NCBI GenBank assembly: GCA_016711875.1
Contig: JADJSD010000001.1
Coordinates: 62,001-126,000 of the forward strand
Origin: Betaproteobacteria bacterium
GTDB taxonomy: Bacteria; Pseudomonadota; Gammaproteobacteria; Burkholderiales; Usitatibacteraceae
Reading direction: 5' to 3'
DNA: 64,000 nt
In this document: one piece after another, positions 8,193 through 17,897 of the stretch
Numbering within the stretch: position 1 is the first letter of the stretch
How the letters are laid out: each line of letters begins with the position of its first letter
The notes under the pieces: model-generated
Told to the model about the DNA's origin: nothing
The model's input: the letters and a program-made list of their open reading frames with translations, nothing else
Database searches by the model: none
Translations under genes and position numbers: made by a program

Positions 8193-9053
8193 ATGCTCTA
8201 TCCCGAGTTGTTCGCCACCCTCGAAAAAGTCCGCTGGGACATGTCTCGCGACATTCCCTGGCAGGAATTCGACGCTTCGCTCCTCACGGACGAACAGGCG
8301 CAGACGATCAAGATGAACGCCATCACGGAATGGTCCGCCCTGCCGGCCACCGAGATGTTCCTGCGCGACAACCAGGACGACAGCGACTTCTCGGCCTTCA
8401 TGTCGATCTGGTTCTACGAGGAGCAGAAGCACGCCCTGGTGCTCATGGAGTACCTGCGCCGCTTCCGCCCGGAACTCGTGCCGACGGAGAAGGAACTGCA
8501 CGCCGTGCGTTTTCCCTTCGACCCGGCGCCGGCCCTCGAGACGCTGATGCTGCACTTCTGCGGGGAGATCCGCCTCACGCAGTGGTACCGCCGCGCCGCG
8601 GACTGGCATACCGAGCCCGTCATCAAGCGCATCTACGAGACGCTATCGGGCGACGAGGCGCGCCATGCGGGCGCCTATTTCAAGTACATGCGCCGCGCCA
8701 TCGAGCAGGCGGGGGACCGCGCGCGCATCGCCTTCGCCAAGATCGGCGTGCTGATGGCCTCGGCCGCGCGCACCGCGAAGCCGCTGCACCCGACCAACCT
8801 GCACGTGAACAAGGGGTTGTTCCCGCTGGATACCGTGCAGTCGCGGCTGCCCGATCCCGAATGGCTCGAGCACTGGCTCGACACCCAGATCCGCTTCGAC
8901 AAGGGCTGGGAGGGCAAGGTGGTGCAGACCGTGCTGGCGAAGCTCTCCACCCTCTACGACCGCACCATCGAGAGCGCCACGGACCTCAACCGGTACCGCA
9001 AGGAACTCACGGCCAACCTCGAGGCGAAGCCGCTCGCGCCCAAGGTCGCTTGA
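8193..9053 (+). CDS. Ferritin-like diiron protein, acyl-ACP desaturase type
   Basis: 286-residue soluble helical protein. Two diiron half-sites are visible: EEQKH at 76-80 and DEARH at 154-158, with further carboxylates at Glu46 or Glu54 and Glu125. This is the arrangement of acyl-ACP desaturases and related diiron oxygenases. ATG 8193 is preferred over an upstream in-frame ATG (8139) because conserved-looking sequence begins there. It is divergent from the lipid cluster, so it may supply the unsaturated chain that the Cfa-like enzyme modifies; this link is inference. An alternative is a diiron oxygenase with another substrate. Confidence 0.75.
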   Translation: MLYPELFATLEKVRWDMSRDIPWQEFDASLLTDEQAQTIKMNAITEWSALPATEMFLRDNQDDSDFSAFMSIWFYEEQKHALVLMEYLRRFRPELVPTEKELHAVRFPFDPAPALETLMLHFCGEIRLTQWYRRAADWHTEPVIKRIYETLSGDEARHAGAYFKYMRRAIEQAGDRARIAFAKIGVLMASAARTAKPLHPTNLHVNKGLFPLDTVQSRLPDPEWLEHWLDTQIRFDKGWEGKVVQTVLAKLSTLYDRTIESATDLNRYRKELTANLEAKPLAPKVA

Positions 9054-9059
9054 ACCCTC

Positions 9060-9120
9060 GGGGACAGGTGTAATTGGGGACAGGTGCGTTTTTCACCTGT
9101 CCCCAATTACACCTGTCCCC
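9060..9120. repeat. 27-bp perfect hairpin repeat (GGGGACAGGTGTAATT type)
   Basis: The arm at 9060-9086 is an exact reverse complement of 9094-9120, with a 7-nt loop CGTTTTT. Each arm contains GGGGACAGGTG twice, separated by TAATT. It lies 7 nt after the desaturase stop. Repeats built on GGGGACAGG are common at gene ends in betaproteobacteria and resemble REP elements. It may act as a terminator or mRNA-stabilising hairpin for the desaturase transcript. Confidence 0.9.
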
Positions 9121-9135
9121 GGTTCCGTTGCGCCG

Positions 9136-9141
9136 TAAAAT
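9136..9141 (+). promoter_or_regulatory. Candidate -10 box of rfaE2 (leaderless start)
   Basis: TAAAAT lies 6 nt before the ATG at 9148, so transcription would begin at or next to the start codon. No Shine-Dalgarno sequence precedes the ATG at normal spacing. No convincing -35 was found. Confidence 0.35.
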
Positions 9142-9147
9142 GCGGGG

Positions 9148-9623
9148 ATGGACGCTCCCGCATTCGAATCCAAGCTGTGTGATCCCCGCGATTTCGCCAC
9201 GCGCGCGGCCGCGATCGCCCGCCCGCTCGTCTTCACCAACGGCGTCTTCGACATCCTGCACCGCGGGCACGTGACGTATCTCGCCGAGGCTCGCGCCCTG
9301 GGCCTGTCGCTCGCCGTGGCGCTCAATTCGGACGCCTCGGTGCGGCGCCTGGGCAAGGGCGATGACCGCCCCATCAACGCGCTCGCCGACCGCATGGCCG
9401 TGATCGCCGCGCTGGAGAGCGTCTCCCTCGTCACCTGGTTCGAGGAAGACACGCCCCTCGCGCGGATCCTCGAATGCCGGCCCGAGCGGCTCGTGAAGGG
9501 TGGCGACTGGGCGGTGGACAAGATCGTGGGCGCCCCCGAAGTGCAAGGCTGGGGCGGCACGGTGCACTCGATCGCCTTCCGCCACGAGCGCTCCACCACC
9601 CGCCTGCTGGAACGCATCCGCCA

Positions 9624-9627
<4 letters not shown>
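9148..9627 (+). CDS. rfaE2: D-glycero-beta-D-manno-heptose 1-phosphate adenylyltransferase
   Basis: 159-residue nucleotidyltransferase of the cytidylyltransferase superfamily. FTNGVFDILHRGH at 29-41 holds the HxGH nucleotide-binding site (His38, His41). It transfers AMP to heptose-1-phosphate, making the ADP-heptose precursor of the lipopolysaccharide core. The protein is the stand-alone C-terminal half of HldE, as usual in betaproteobacteria, where the kinase is encoded separately. Its stop overlaps the next start as ATGA. Confidence 0.9.
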
Positions 9628-11036
<1,409 letters not shown>

Positions 11037-11037
11037 C

Positions 11038-11316
11038 ATGACCACGCCTTCGAAGGAAGACGCCCAGCAGTTCTTCGAGATCTCCAACCAGTTCGTGACC
11101 CTCGCCAACGAGCTGGGCGAGGATCACGGCAAGCCGCGCGTCTCCGCGGCCATTCTCTGGGCAGCCTCGCGCTTCAACGCCTTCACTTGGGTGATGAGCG
11201 GCGCGCCGGAGAAGCAGACGCCGGAAGAGGCGGTCGAGATCTTCGTGGCGCAGTACCGCAAGATGCTCGCCGAGAACCTGAAGCTCATGCGCGACGAGTT
11301 CGGCACCCCGCCGTAG
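11038..11316 (+). CDS. DUF3144 protein
   Basis: 92-residue soluble helical protein with the DUF3144 pattern FFEISNQFVTLANEL and RVSAAILWAASRFNAF. The function is unknown. The start lies 1 nt after the stop of the dehydrogenase gene, so it is co-translated with it. No signal peptide or membrane segment is seen. Confidence 0.75.
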   Translation: MTTPSKEDAQQFFEISNQFVTLANELGEDHGKPRVSAAILWAASRFNAFTWVMSGAPEKQTPEEAVEIFVAQYRKMLAENLKLMRDEFGTPP

Positions 11317-11350
11317 GGCTGGGCGCGTCGGACTGGCGACCCCGATCTCC

Positions 11351-13078
11351 ATGACAACCACGACCGAAGACGACCTCGAACTCGATGCGCTCGTGGCCCG
11401 CGTCGAAGGCGCGCTCCAGGAGCCCCCGCGGCCGGCCCACGAACGCGACGTCGCCCTGCTCGCCGGGCGCCTGGCGGCCATCGATGCGAACGCCAGCGCT
11501 CCGAGGCGGGCCCTCGCCACGCGCGGCGCCCTGGCCGCCGGGCGGCAATGCTACCGCATGGGCCACCTCATCGAATGCGCAAGCCACCTGCGCAACGCGG
11601 CGGTCCACGCGCGCGGGCTCGACGACCTCACGCGCCTGGAGGTGCTGCTGCAACTTGCGGAGTACGAGCTGCTCGCGTGCGACGTGGGCAAGGCGCTCGG
11701 CTGCACGCTCGAGGCGATGGAGATCGCGAGCCGCACCGGCGATCCCGCCCACGAGGCGCGGGTGCTCACGCAGTTGGGCGGCGTGCTGCAATCGGCCGGG
11801 TTGCACCGGCAGGCCGACCACTGCTGGGCCCAGGCGCTCGAGCGCCTGGGCGACCGCTTGGAACCCCGCGCGCGCGGCAACCTCTGGGCGCTGCGCTTCC
11901 CGACCGGATTCCTCCTCGACGAGCGCGGCGACGCGGTCGCGCTCGAGGCCTTCCGGCAGGCGCTCGCGAGCGCCGAGGCGGCCGGGCCGCGCTTTCGCGA
12001 CTCGATGGCCGCGAACGCCCACTGCAACCGGGCGGCCGCCCTCGTCCAGCAGGGTCGCCTCGACGAGGCACGATCCCACCTCGCGCAGGCCGCCGACTGC
12101 CGCAACGTGAGCGACCGCCTGCGGTGGATGGTCTCGGCCTTCTATGCCATGGCGGAGGTGCGCGAGCACAACGACGCGGACCGGCGCGCCCGCCTGGAGC
12201 GGCTCCTGCATCCCGACCGCGCCCCGGCGCGCATCTACCTCGTCGAGACGTACGGCATCCTGGCGGCCATGTTCGCGGCCATGGGCGATGCGACGCTCGC
12301 CGGGGCCTACCTCGCGCGTCTTTCCGACGAGCGCGCCGCCACCCTGGCCGACCTGCTCGCGGCCTTCAACCGCGAGCACCCCGCCGACGGCGCGGACCCC
12401 GGGCGCGAGGAGACGGCGCTTGCGTTCCTCGAGCACCTGGCCATCACCGCCGAGTTGCGCGACGACGCCACGGGCCGGCACTGCTACCGCATGGCACGAC
12501 TCGCCCGCCACCTCGGCGCACGCGCCGGACTGCCCGAGGGGGACCTCGCGGCCTTCGAGATCGCCGCGCGGCTGCACGACGTCGGCAAGCTCGTCGTGCC
12601 CGATTCGATCCTCCTCAAGCCCGGCCGCCTGGACGACATGGAGCGTCACCTCATGCGCAGCCACGTCCACCTGGGCGAGCGGATCGTGGCCGCCGGGCGC
12701 GTGGAGGTCGCGGCGCCGGTTGCGCGCATCGTGCGCCACCACCACGAGCGGTGGGACGGCACCGGCTACCCCGATCGCCTGGCCGGCGAGGCGATCCCGA
12801 TCGAGGCCCGGATCGCGGCCCTTGCGGACGTCTACGACGCCCTCACCCACGAACGACCCTACAAGCGCGCGTGGTCCCACGAGGAGGCGATGGGCTACCT
12901 GCGTGCCGAGCGCGGCGGTCACTTCGACCCCGTCCTCGTCGATCATTTCGAGGCGATGCTGGACGATGCCTCGGCCACGGGGGTGGATTTCCGGACCGAC
13001 CTCGAGAAGGCCGCCGACGCCTCGCCGTTCCAGGCGGTGCTCGCGAAGCTTCCGGAAGCCTGGCAGGCGTCGCTCTAG
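11351..13078 (+). CDS. TPR-like repeat plus HD-GYP domain protein
   Basis: 575-residue cytoplasmic protein. Residues about 1-350 are helical repeats resembling TPRs. Residues about 380-545 form an HD-GYP domain with His409-Asp410 (RLHDVGK), HHHERWDGTGYP at 463-474 and ADVYDALT. HD-GYP proteins hydrolyse cyclic di-GMP (or cyclic GMP-AMP); the HD pair and the GYP motif are intact, so activity is plausible. There is no receiver domain; the repeat domain probably senses a partner protein. Its stop is 13 nt from a convergent gene. Confidence 0.85.
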   Translation: MTTTTEDDLELDALVARVEGALQEPPRPAHERDVALLAGRLAAIDANASAPRRALATRGALAAGRQCYRMGHLIECASHLRNAAVHARGLDDLTRLEVLLQLAEYELLACDVGKALGCTLEAMEIASRTGDPAHEARVLTQLGGVLQSAGLHRQADHCWAQALERLGDRLEPRARGNLWALRFPTGFLLDERGDAVALEAFRQALASAEAAGPRFRDSMAANAHCNRAAALVQQGRLDEARSHLAQAADCRNVSDRLRWMVSAFYAMAEVREHNDADRRARLERLLHPDRAPARIYLVETYGILAAMFAAMGDATLAGAYLARLSDERAATLADLLAAFNREHPADGADPGREETALAFLEHLAITAELRDDATGRHCYRMARLARHLGARAGLPEGDLAAFEIAARLHDVGKLVVPDSILLKPGRLDDMERHLMRSHVHLGERIVAAGRVEVAAPVARIVRHHHERWDGTGYPDRLAGEAIPIEARIAALADVYDALTHERPYKRAWSHEEAMGYLRAERGGHFDPVLVDHFEAMLDDASATGVDFRTDLEKAADASPFQAVLAKLPEAWQASL

Positions 13079-13091
13079 CGCGGCCCGCGGC

Positions 13092-13901
13092 TCACGGGGT
13101 GGTGTCCATCGGGACGCGGTGCGTGCGCCCCGGCTCGAAGGCGATGGACGAAGCCCCGGGCGAAAGCCGGAGCGTCATCGCGGCCGGCCCCTCGCCGCGC
13201 GTGCCGAGGCGCTCGCGAATGCATCGGCCGATTTCGGATTCCGCCGCCTCGCCCTCGGGCGAAGCGAGCACGATGTCCGTTCCCCCGACCCGCACGACGG
13301 CCGTCCGAAGCCCCGCCGCCGCGACCGTGCACGCTGCTTCGGACGCGCCGTCCCCGCCGACCAGGGCCCGGTAGCGCCCGAGAGATTCGTCGAGATCACG
13401 CACGGCCACCGAAACCGACGCGATGCCCATCACGCCGTTCGCATGCACGCGCACCTCGCCCTCGGGCACCCGCAGGGCGCGCGGCGTCACGTCGCCGCAC
13501 AGAAAGGGCAGGTCGAAAGTGACCTGCCGTCCCGTCTGCCACTTCAGCTCCGCGCCATCCGGGCGCTTGCGCCCGCCGTCGATGGGGCCATCGAGTGCGA
13601 GGCCCCGCTCGTGAGCCGCGGCGATCGCGGCGGCCGTGTCTTCCGGCAACAACGCGAAATCCATGAGCCCGTCACCGTGCTTCGCGTGCTCCACGCACCA
13701 GCGCTCGGCGGCGTTGTGCGATTTCCACGCGATCAGCTCGAGGTAACTGCCGTCCGCGAACACCACGAGCGCGTTGTGCGACGTGCGGCCCGGATGCGAG
13801 CCGCCCGCCACGACCGTGAAGCCGAGCGCCCGGTAGTCCGCCATCGCCGCCTCGAGGTCCGAGACGGCGATGACGACGTGATCGAGCGCGAGCGCCGCCA
13901 C
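13092..13901 (-). CDS. VOC-superfamily (glyoxalase-like) protein
   Basis: 269-residue protein with two vicinal-oxygen-chelate modules: LALDHVVIAVSDLEAAM at the N-terminus and MGIASVSVAVRDLDESL in the second half. The glyoxalase-3-like subfamily is suggested by SYLELIAW and FALLPED. The GTG start at 13901 overlaps the Bug receptor stop by one base (TAGTG). The reaction is unknown; it may act on the compound taken up or made by the two upstream genes. Confidence 0.75.
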   Translation of the reverse strand: MAALALDHVVIAVSDLEAAMADYRALGFTVVAGGSHPGRTSHNALVVFADGSYLELIAWKSHNAAERWCVEHAKHGDGLMDFALLPEDTAAAIAAAHERGLALDGPIDGGRKRPDGAELKWQTGRQVTFDLPFLCGDVTPRALRVPEGEVRVHANGVMGIASVSVAVRDLDESLGRYRALVGGDGASEAACTVAAAGLRTAVVRVGGTDIVLASPEGEAAESEIGRCIRERLGTRGEGPAAMTLRLSPGASSIAFEPGRTHRVPMDTTP

Positions 13902-14878
13902 TATTCCTGGACCTTGAGGCCCGTCTTCTGCACGAAGGCGCTCCAGCGATCGAACTGCTCGCGCGCGAAGCGGTCCAGGGCCGGGCCGTCGGTCGCCATC
14001 ACCTCGAAGCCGGCGTCGGTGAGCTTGCCGCTCACCTCGGGGTGCTTGAGGGCGGCCATGAAATCCTCGGTGAGCTTCTTCACGACCGGCGCGGGCGTCG
14101 CGGCCGGCGCGAAGATGCCGATCCACGAGTAGGCCTCGAAGCCGGGGAAGCCCGATTCGGCCACCGTCGGCACGTCCGGCAGGTCCGCCAGGCGCTTGGT
14201 GCCCGTGACCGCGAGGGGCTTCACCTTGCCGCCCTGGATGTTGCCCTTGAGCGCGGCGTAGCTGAGGAGCGTGAAGCCCACCGTGTTGCCGAGCACGGCC
14301 TGCACGGCCGGCCCGCCGCCGCCGTAGGGCACGTGCAGGATGTCGGTGCCGGACTGGCGCTTCAGGTCCTCGGCCACGAGGTGGTTCATCGAGCCCAGGC
14401 CCGTGGAAGCGTAGCTGTACTTGCCCGGCTCCTTCTTCGCGGCCTCGAGGAATTCCTTGAGGTTCTTGCCGGGCACGGACGGGTGCGCGCCGATCACGAG
14501 CGGGAAGCGCACGGCCAGCGAGACGCCGACGAAATCCTTGAAGGTGTCGTAGGGCAGGTTCTTCTTCGCGATCGGGTTGATCGCGTGCGTGTCGAAGCAC
14601 ACGAGCACCGTGTTGCCGTCCGGCGCGGCCTTGGCGACGAACGCGGTGCCCACCTGGCTCGCCGCACCAGGCTTGTTCTCGACGACGACGGGGCGGCCCG
14701 CCTTCTCGGCCAGGCGCGGCTGCAGGATGCGCGCGGTGATGTCGGTGCTGCCGCCCGGCGGGAAGGTGACGACGAGGCGAAGGGTCGAATCCTGCGCGAG
14801 CGCGAGGGGCGAGAACGACGCGGCGACGGCGGCGGCGCCGGCCTTGAGGACGTCACGGCGGGAGAAAAAGTCGGTCAT
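13901..14878 (-). CDS. Bug-type periplasmic substrate-binding protein (TTT family)
   Basis: 325-residue receptor. The N-terminus carries a signal with a twin-arginine (SRRDVLKAG) and an AxA cut site near residue 28. The mature part shows VTFPPGGSTDITARIL, NKPGAASQVGT, and LPDVPTVAESGFPGFEAYSW, all characteristic of Bug proteins. They bind carboxylates or related small molecules for tripartite tricarboxylate transporters; no membrane TctAB partner lies nearby. It sits 45 nt after the ThDP enzyme gene, suggesting a shared substrate. Confidence 0.9.
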   Translation of the reverse strand: MTDFFSRRDVLKAGAAAVAASFSPLALAQDSTLRLVVTFPPGGSTDITARILQPRLAEKAGRPVVVENKPGAASQVGTAFVAKAAPDGNTVLVCFDTHAINPIAKKNLPYDTFKDFVGVSLAVRFPLVIGAHPSVPGKNLKEFLEAAKKEPGKYSYASTGLGSMNHLVAEDLKRQSGTDILHVPYGGGGPAVQAVLGNTVGFTLLSYAALKGNIQGGKVKPLAVTGTKRLADLPDVPTVAESGFPGFEAYSWIGIFAPAATPAPVVKKLTEDFMAALKHPEVSGKLTDAGFEVMATDGPALDRFAREQFDRWSAFVQKTGLKVQE

Positions 14879-14923
14879 GGTCGGAAGCTCCGGTTGGCGA
14901 AGGGGAAAGGGTTCGGCGGGCGC

Positions 14924-16618
14924 TCAGCCCATCCACTGGCTCACGGGGACGGCCGTGTCCTGCAGTTCCTGCGAGATCACGTCGACGAGCGCGGGGCCGT
15001 CGTGGGCCAGCGCCGCGGCGATGGCGGCATCGACGCCGGCCGGGTCCTCCACGCGGAAGGCTTTCACGCCGAAGGCCTCGGCGACGCGCGCGTGGTCGGT
15101 GCGGTCGAAGTCGACGGAGAAGTACCGCTTGCCGTAGCCGGTTTTCTGGCTCGCCTTGATCCAGCCGTACACCGTGTTCGAGAACACGATCATCTTGAGC
15201 GGCACCTTCCGGCGCACGATCGTCTCGAGCTCGCCGCAGGTGAAGTTGAAGCTGCCGTCGCCCATGGCGGCGACCACCGTCGCATCCGGCCGGCCGAACC
15301 ACGCGCCAACGCCGGCGGACATGGCGAAGCCCAGCGCCCCGTGCGCGCGGTTGGTGATGAAATGGCGGCCGGCCTGCGGCGCGTCGAAGAAGGCGGAGAA
15401 GTACGGGCAGGGCGTGCCGGGATCGGCGACGACGATGGCGCCTTCCGGCAGGTGGCGGTTGAGCGAATCGACGACGCGCTCGGGCTTGATGGGCCGGTCG
15501 CCCGAGGCGGCCAGCGCCGCGAAATCGGCGAGCTTGGCGGCGCGGGCCTTCCCGGCGAGGGCGCGGCCGTCCGCCGCGTCCTTCGGTCGGTGCGAAAGCC
15601 GTGCCCGAACCGCCTCGTTCAGGTCCGCGAGACCGAGCTTCGCGTCGCCCACGAGCGCGACGTCCGTCCGGTAGTTGGTCGAGATGGTCATCGCGTCGAC
15701 GTCGAGGTGCAGGATGGGCACGTCCCGCGACGGGAACTTCCAATGCTCCGTCGTCGTCGATCCGGCGCGGCAGCCGATGAAGAAGACGAGGTCCGCCTGC
15801 ATCACCACCTCGCGCGTCGAGGGCACGCCGCCGTTGGTGCCGACGACGCCCGCGTTGAGCGGGTGCGAATCGGGGAGCGTCCCCTTGCCGCTCACCGTCG
15901 TGCAAACGGCCGCGTTCAGCATCGCGGCGAGCGTCTCGAGCTCCCCGCACGCGCCGGCGAGGATGGCGCCGCCGCCGCAGACGATCACCGGGGACTTCGC
16001 GGCCACGAGCTTCTCCGCGGCCTTTTCCACCTCCGCCGCGTCCGGCCGCGAACGCATCGCGGGAAACGCGTCATGCCCCGGCTGCGCCCACACCTCCTGC
16101 GGGTCGATCGCGAGCTTCATCACGTCGTAGGGCATGCAGATGTGCGCGGCGCCCGGCCGGCCCGTCGTCATGGCGCGGAAGGCCCCGCGGACGGCCCCGG
16201 GAATCTGGTCCACACGATCGACCGTCGTGTTCCACTTGGTGAGCGGTCGGTAGAGGGCCTGCTGGTCCAGTTCCGTGAGGGGAAACTTGCCGCGCGAGCC
16301 GACCGACACGTCCGAGGTGATGCCGAGCACCGCGATGGACGATTCGTTCGCTTCCACGAGGCCCGGCAGCAGGTAGGTGGCGCCGCCGCCGCTGGGGCCC
16401 TCGCACACGCCCACCTTGCCCGTGACGCGCGCGTACGCGTCGGCCATGTAGGCGGCGCTGCGCTCGTCGCGCGTGAGGATGTGATCGATGCCGTGGTCCA
16501 GGCGCGCGAGAGCATCGTAGAAAGGCAAGCTCGTGTCGCCGCACAGGCCGAAGATGTGGTTCACGCCGTTCAGCTGCAGCATGCGCACGAGGGCGTCGGC
16601 GCCGTTCATCGAAGTCAT
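14924..16618 (-). CDS. Thiamine-diphosphate-dependent enzyme (acetolactate-synthase-like)
   Basis: 564-residue enzyme with the three-domain ThDP architecture: pyrimidine-binding N-domain (RDERSAAYMADAYAR), central NAD/FAD-like domain (SPVIVCGGGAI), and PP-binding C-domain with MGDGSFNF and a following Asn about 26 residues later. Such enzymes decarboxylate or condense 2-oxoacids. ATG 16618 is preferred over one 11 codons upstream because the domain starts at once. The downstream Bug receptor and VOC gene hint at a small catabolic operon; the substrate is unidentified. Confidence 0.8.
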   Translation of the reverse strand: MTSMNGADALVRMLQLNGVNHIFGLCGDTSLPFYDALARLDHGIDHILTRDERSAAYMADAYARVTGKVGVCEGPSGGGATYLLPGLVEANESSIAVLGITSDVSVGSRGKFPLTELDQQALYRPLTKWNTTVDRVDQIPGAVRGAFRAMTTGRPGAAHICMPYDVMKLAIDPQEVWAQPGHDAFPAMRSRPDAAEVEKAAEKLVAAKSPVIVCGGGAILAGACGELETLAAMLNAAVCTTVSGKGTLPDSHPLNAGVVGTNGGVPSTREVVMQADLVFFIGCRAGSTTTEHWKFPSRDVPILHLDVDAMTISTNYRTDVALVGDAKLGLADLNEAVRARLSHRPKDAADGRALAGKARAAKLADFAALAASGDRPIKPERVVDSLNRHLPEGAIVVADPGTPCPYFSAFFDAPQAGRHFITNRAHGALGFAMSAGVGAWFGRPDATVVAAMGDGSFNFTCGELETIVRRKVPLKMIVFSNTVYGWIKASQKTGYGKRYFSVDFDRTDHARVAEAFGVKAFRVEDPAGVDAAIAAALAHDGPALVDVISQELQDTAVPVSQWMG

Positions 16619-16719
16619 GGGGAAGGATCGGGGTGGTGCGAAGACCCCCATTCTAGCCGTCCGCGCGCCGCTCCCCGCCCCGCGCCGGTATCGGCGGTTT
16701 CAATCGCCGCCCCCCGATT

Positions 16720-17886
16720 TCACTTCGCCGCGCGGAGCTTCCCCGGCGCGAGGTCCGCGCCGACGGCAGCCGGCTCCTCGCGCCAGCGTGCCGCCTGCAA
16801 GCGCACCACGTCCGCCAGGTGCCCGGACTGCGAGAAGCGCTCCCGAAGCCAGCGCGCGTCGTTCAGGCCGCGGTCCGTGCGATCGCCGATGGCCCGCAGC
16901 GCGCTGGCCGCTCCCAGCTCGTCGCCGATGCGCTGCACGCGATAGAGCGTGGCCAGCACGTCCTCGCGCAGGCGGATGTGCGTGTGCGCGCGCGGATCGG
17001 CCAGCATCGCCTCGAAGCCGAAGCGGCAGGCCTGGAAGCGGTTGTAGCCGTAGACCAGGTATTGCGGGGCGATGGGCTCGCTGTCGCGGTTCCTCAGCAG
17101 GTCGGCGGCGAGCACCTGCGCGTAGGCCGCGAGCTCCGCCGCCTGCAGCACGGTGAGCGGCGTGTCGCCGATGCGGATCTCGATCGTGCCGTACTCGGGC
17201 TTGGGACGGATGTCCCAGTAGAAGTCCTTCATGCTCGAGACGATGCCGTAGCCGGCCATCTCGTCGAAATAGCCGTTGAATTCCTCCCACGAACCCACCT
17301 CGGGCAGGTGGCCGGCCAGCGGGAAGGCCGACACCGCGTGCAGGCGCGAGGTCTCGAACGACGTGTCCTCGCCCTGGGTGAAGGGCGAGGAGGCCGACAG
17401 CGCGATGAAGTGCGGGATGTAGCGCGCCATGCGGTGGGTGAGGTAGATGGCGTCGTCGCCCGAGGCCACGCCCACGTGGATGTGCTGCCCGAATACCGTG
17501 AACTGCTTGGCGAGGTAGCCGTAGAGCGCGGACACCTTGAGGAAGCGCTCCGTCGGGTAGATGCGCCGGTCGCTCCACTTGTGGAAGGGATGCGAGCCGC
17601 CGCCGCAGACCGCGAGGTTGAGGCGGCCCGCGGCCTCCACGATGCCGTCGCGGGTGGCCGCCAGCTCTGCCGCCAGCGGCTCGAATCGCGTGTGCACCGT
17701 GCTGTTCACCTCGATCATGCTCTCGGTGATCTCGGGCTTCACCTCGCTGGGCAGGCCCGCCTTGGCGAGGCGCGCGAGCAGGTCCGGCGCGCCCCGCGTG
17801 AGGTCGTGGTCGCGGGTGTTGAGCACCATCAGTTCCAGTTCCACGCCGACGGTGAGCGGGTCCGATGTCTTGAAGTCGAGGGGCAT
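16720..17886 (-). CDS. YbdK-type carboxylate-amine ligase (glutamate-cysteine ligase 2 family)
   Basis: 388-residue ATP-grasp-like ligase. The start LTVGVELELMVLN matches the family's GVE.E motif, followed by VNSTVHTRFE, CGGGSHPFHKW, and FGQHIHVG. Members ligate glutamate to cysteine weakly or act on other amines. ATG 17886 lies 11 nt after the stop of the antiporter gene, so the two form an operon. The physiological substrate is not known for most members. Confidence 0.85.
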   Translation of the reverse strand: MPLDFKTSDPLTVGVELELMVLNTRDHDLTRGAPDLLARLAKAGLPSEVKPEITESMIEVNSTVHTRFEPLAAELAATRDGIVEAAGRLNLAVCGGGSHPFHKWSDRRIYPTERFLKVSALYGYLAKQFTVFGQHIHVGVASGDDAIYLTHRMARYIPHFIALSASSPFTQGEDTSFETSRLHAVSAFPLAGHLPEVGSWEEFNGYFDEMAGYGIVSSMKDFYWDIRPKPEYGTIEIRIGDTPLTVLQAAELAAYAQVLAADLLRNRDSEPIAPQYLVYGYNRFQACRFGFEAMLADPRAHTHIRLREDVLATLYRVQRIGDELGAASALRAIGDRTDRGLNDARWLRERFSQSGHLADVVRLQAARWREEPAAVGADLAPGKLRAAK

Positions 17887-17897
17887 GGCGTCCTCCT

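Noticed and set aside
14042..16945. 967-codon open frame on the plus strand
   Set aside because: It is antisense to the Bug receptor and ThDP enzyme genes, has no family motifs, and is explained by the GC skew of codon positions.
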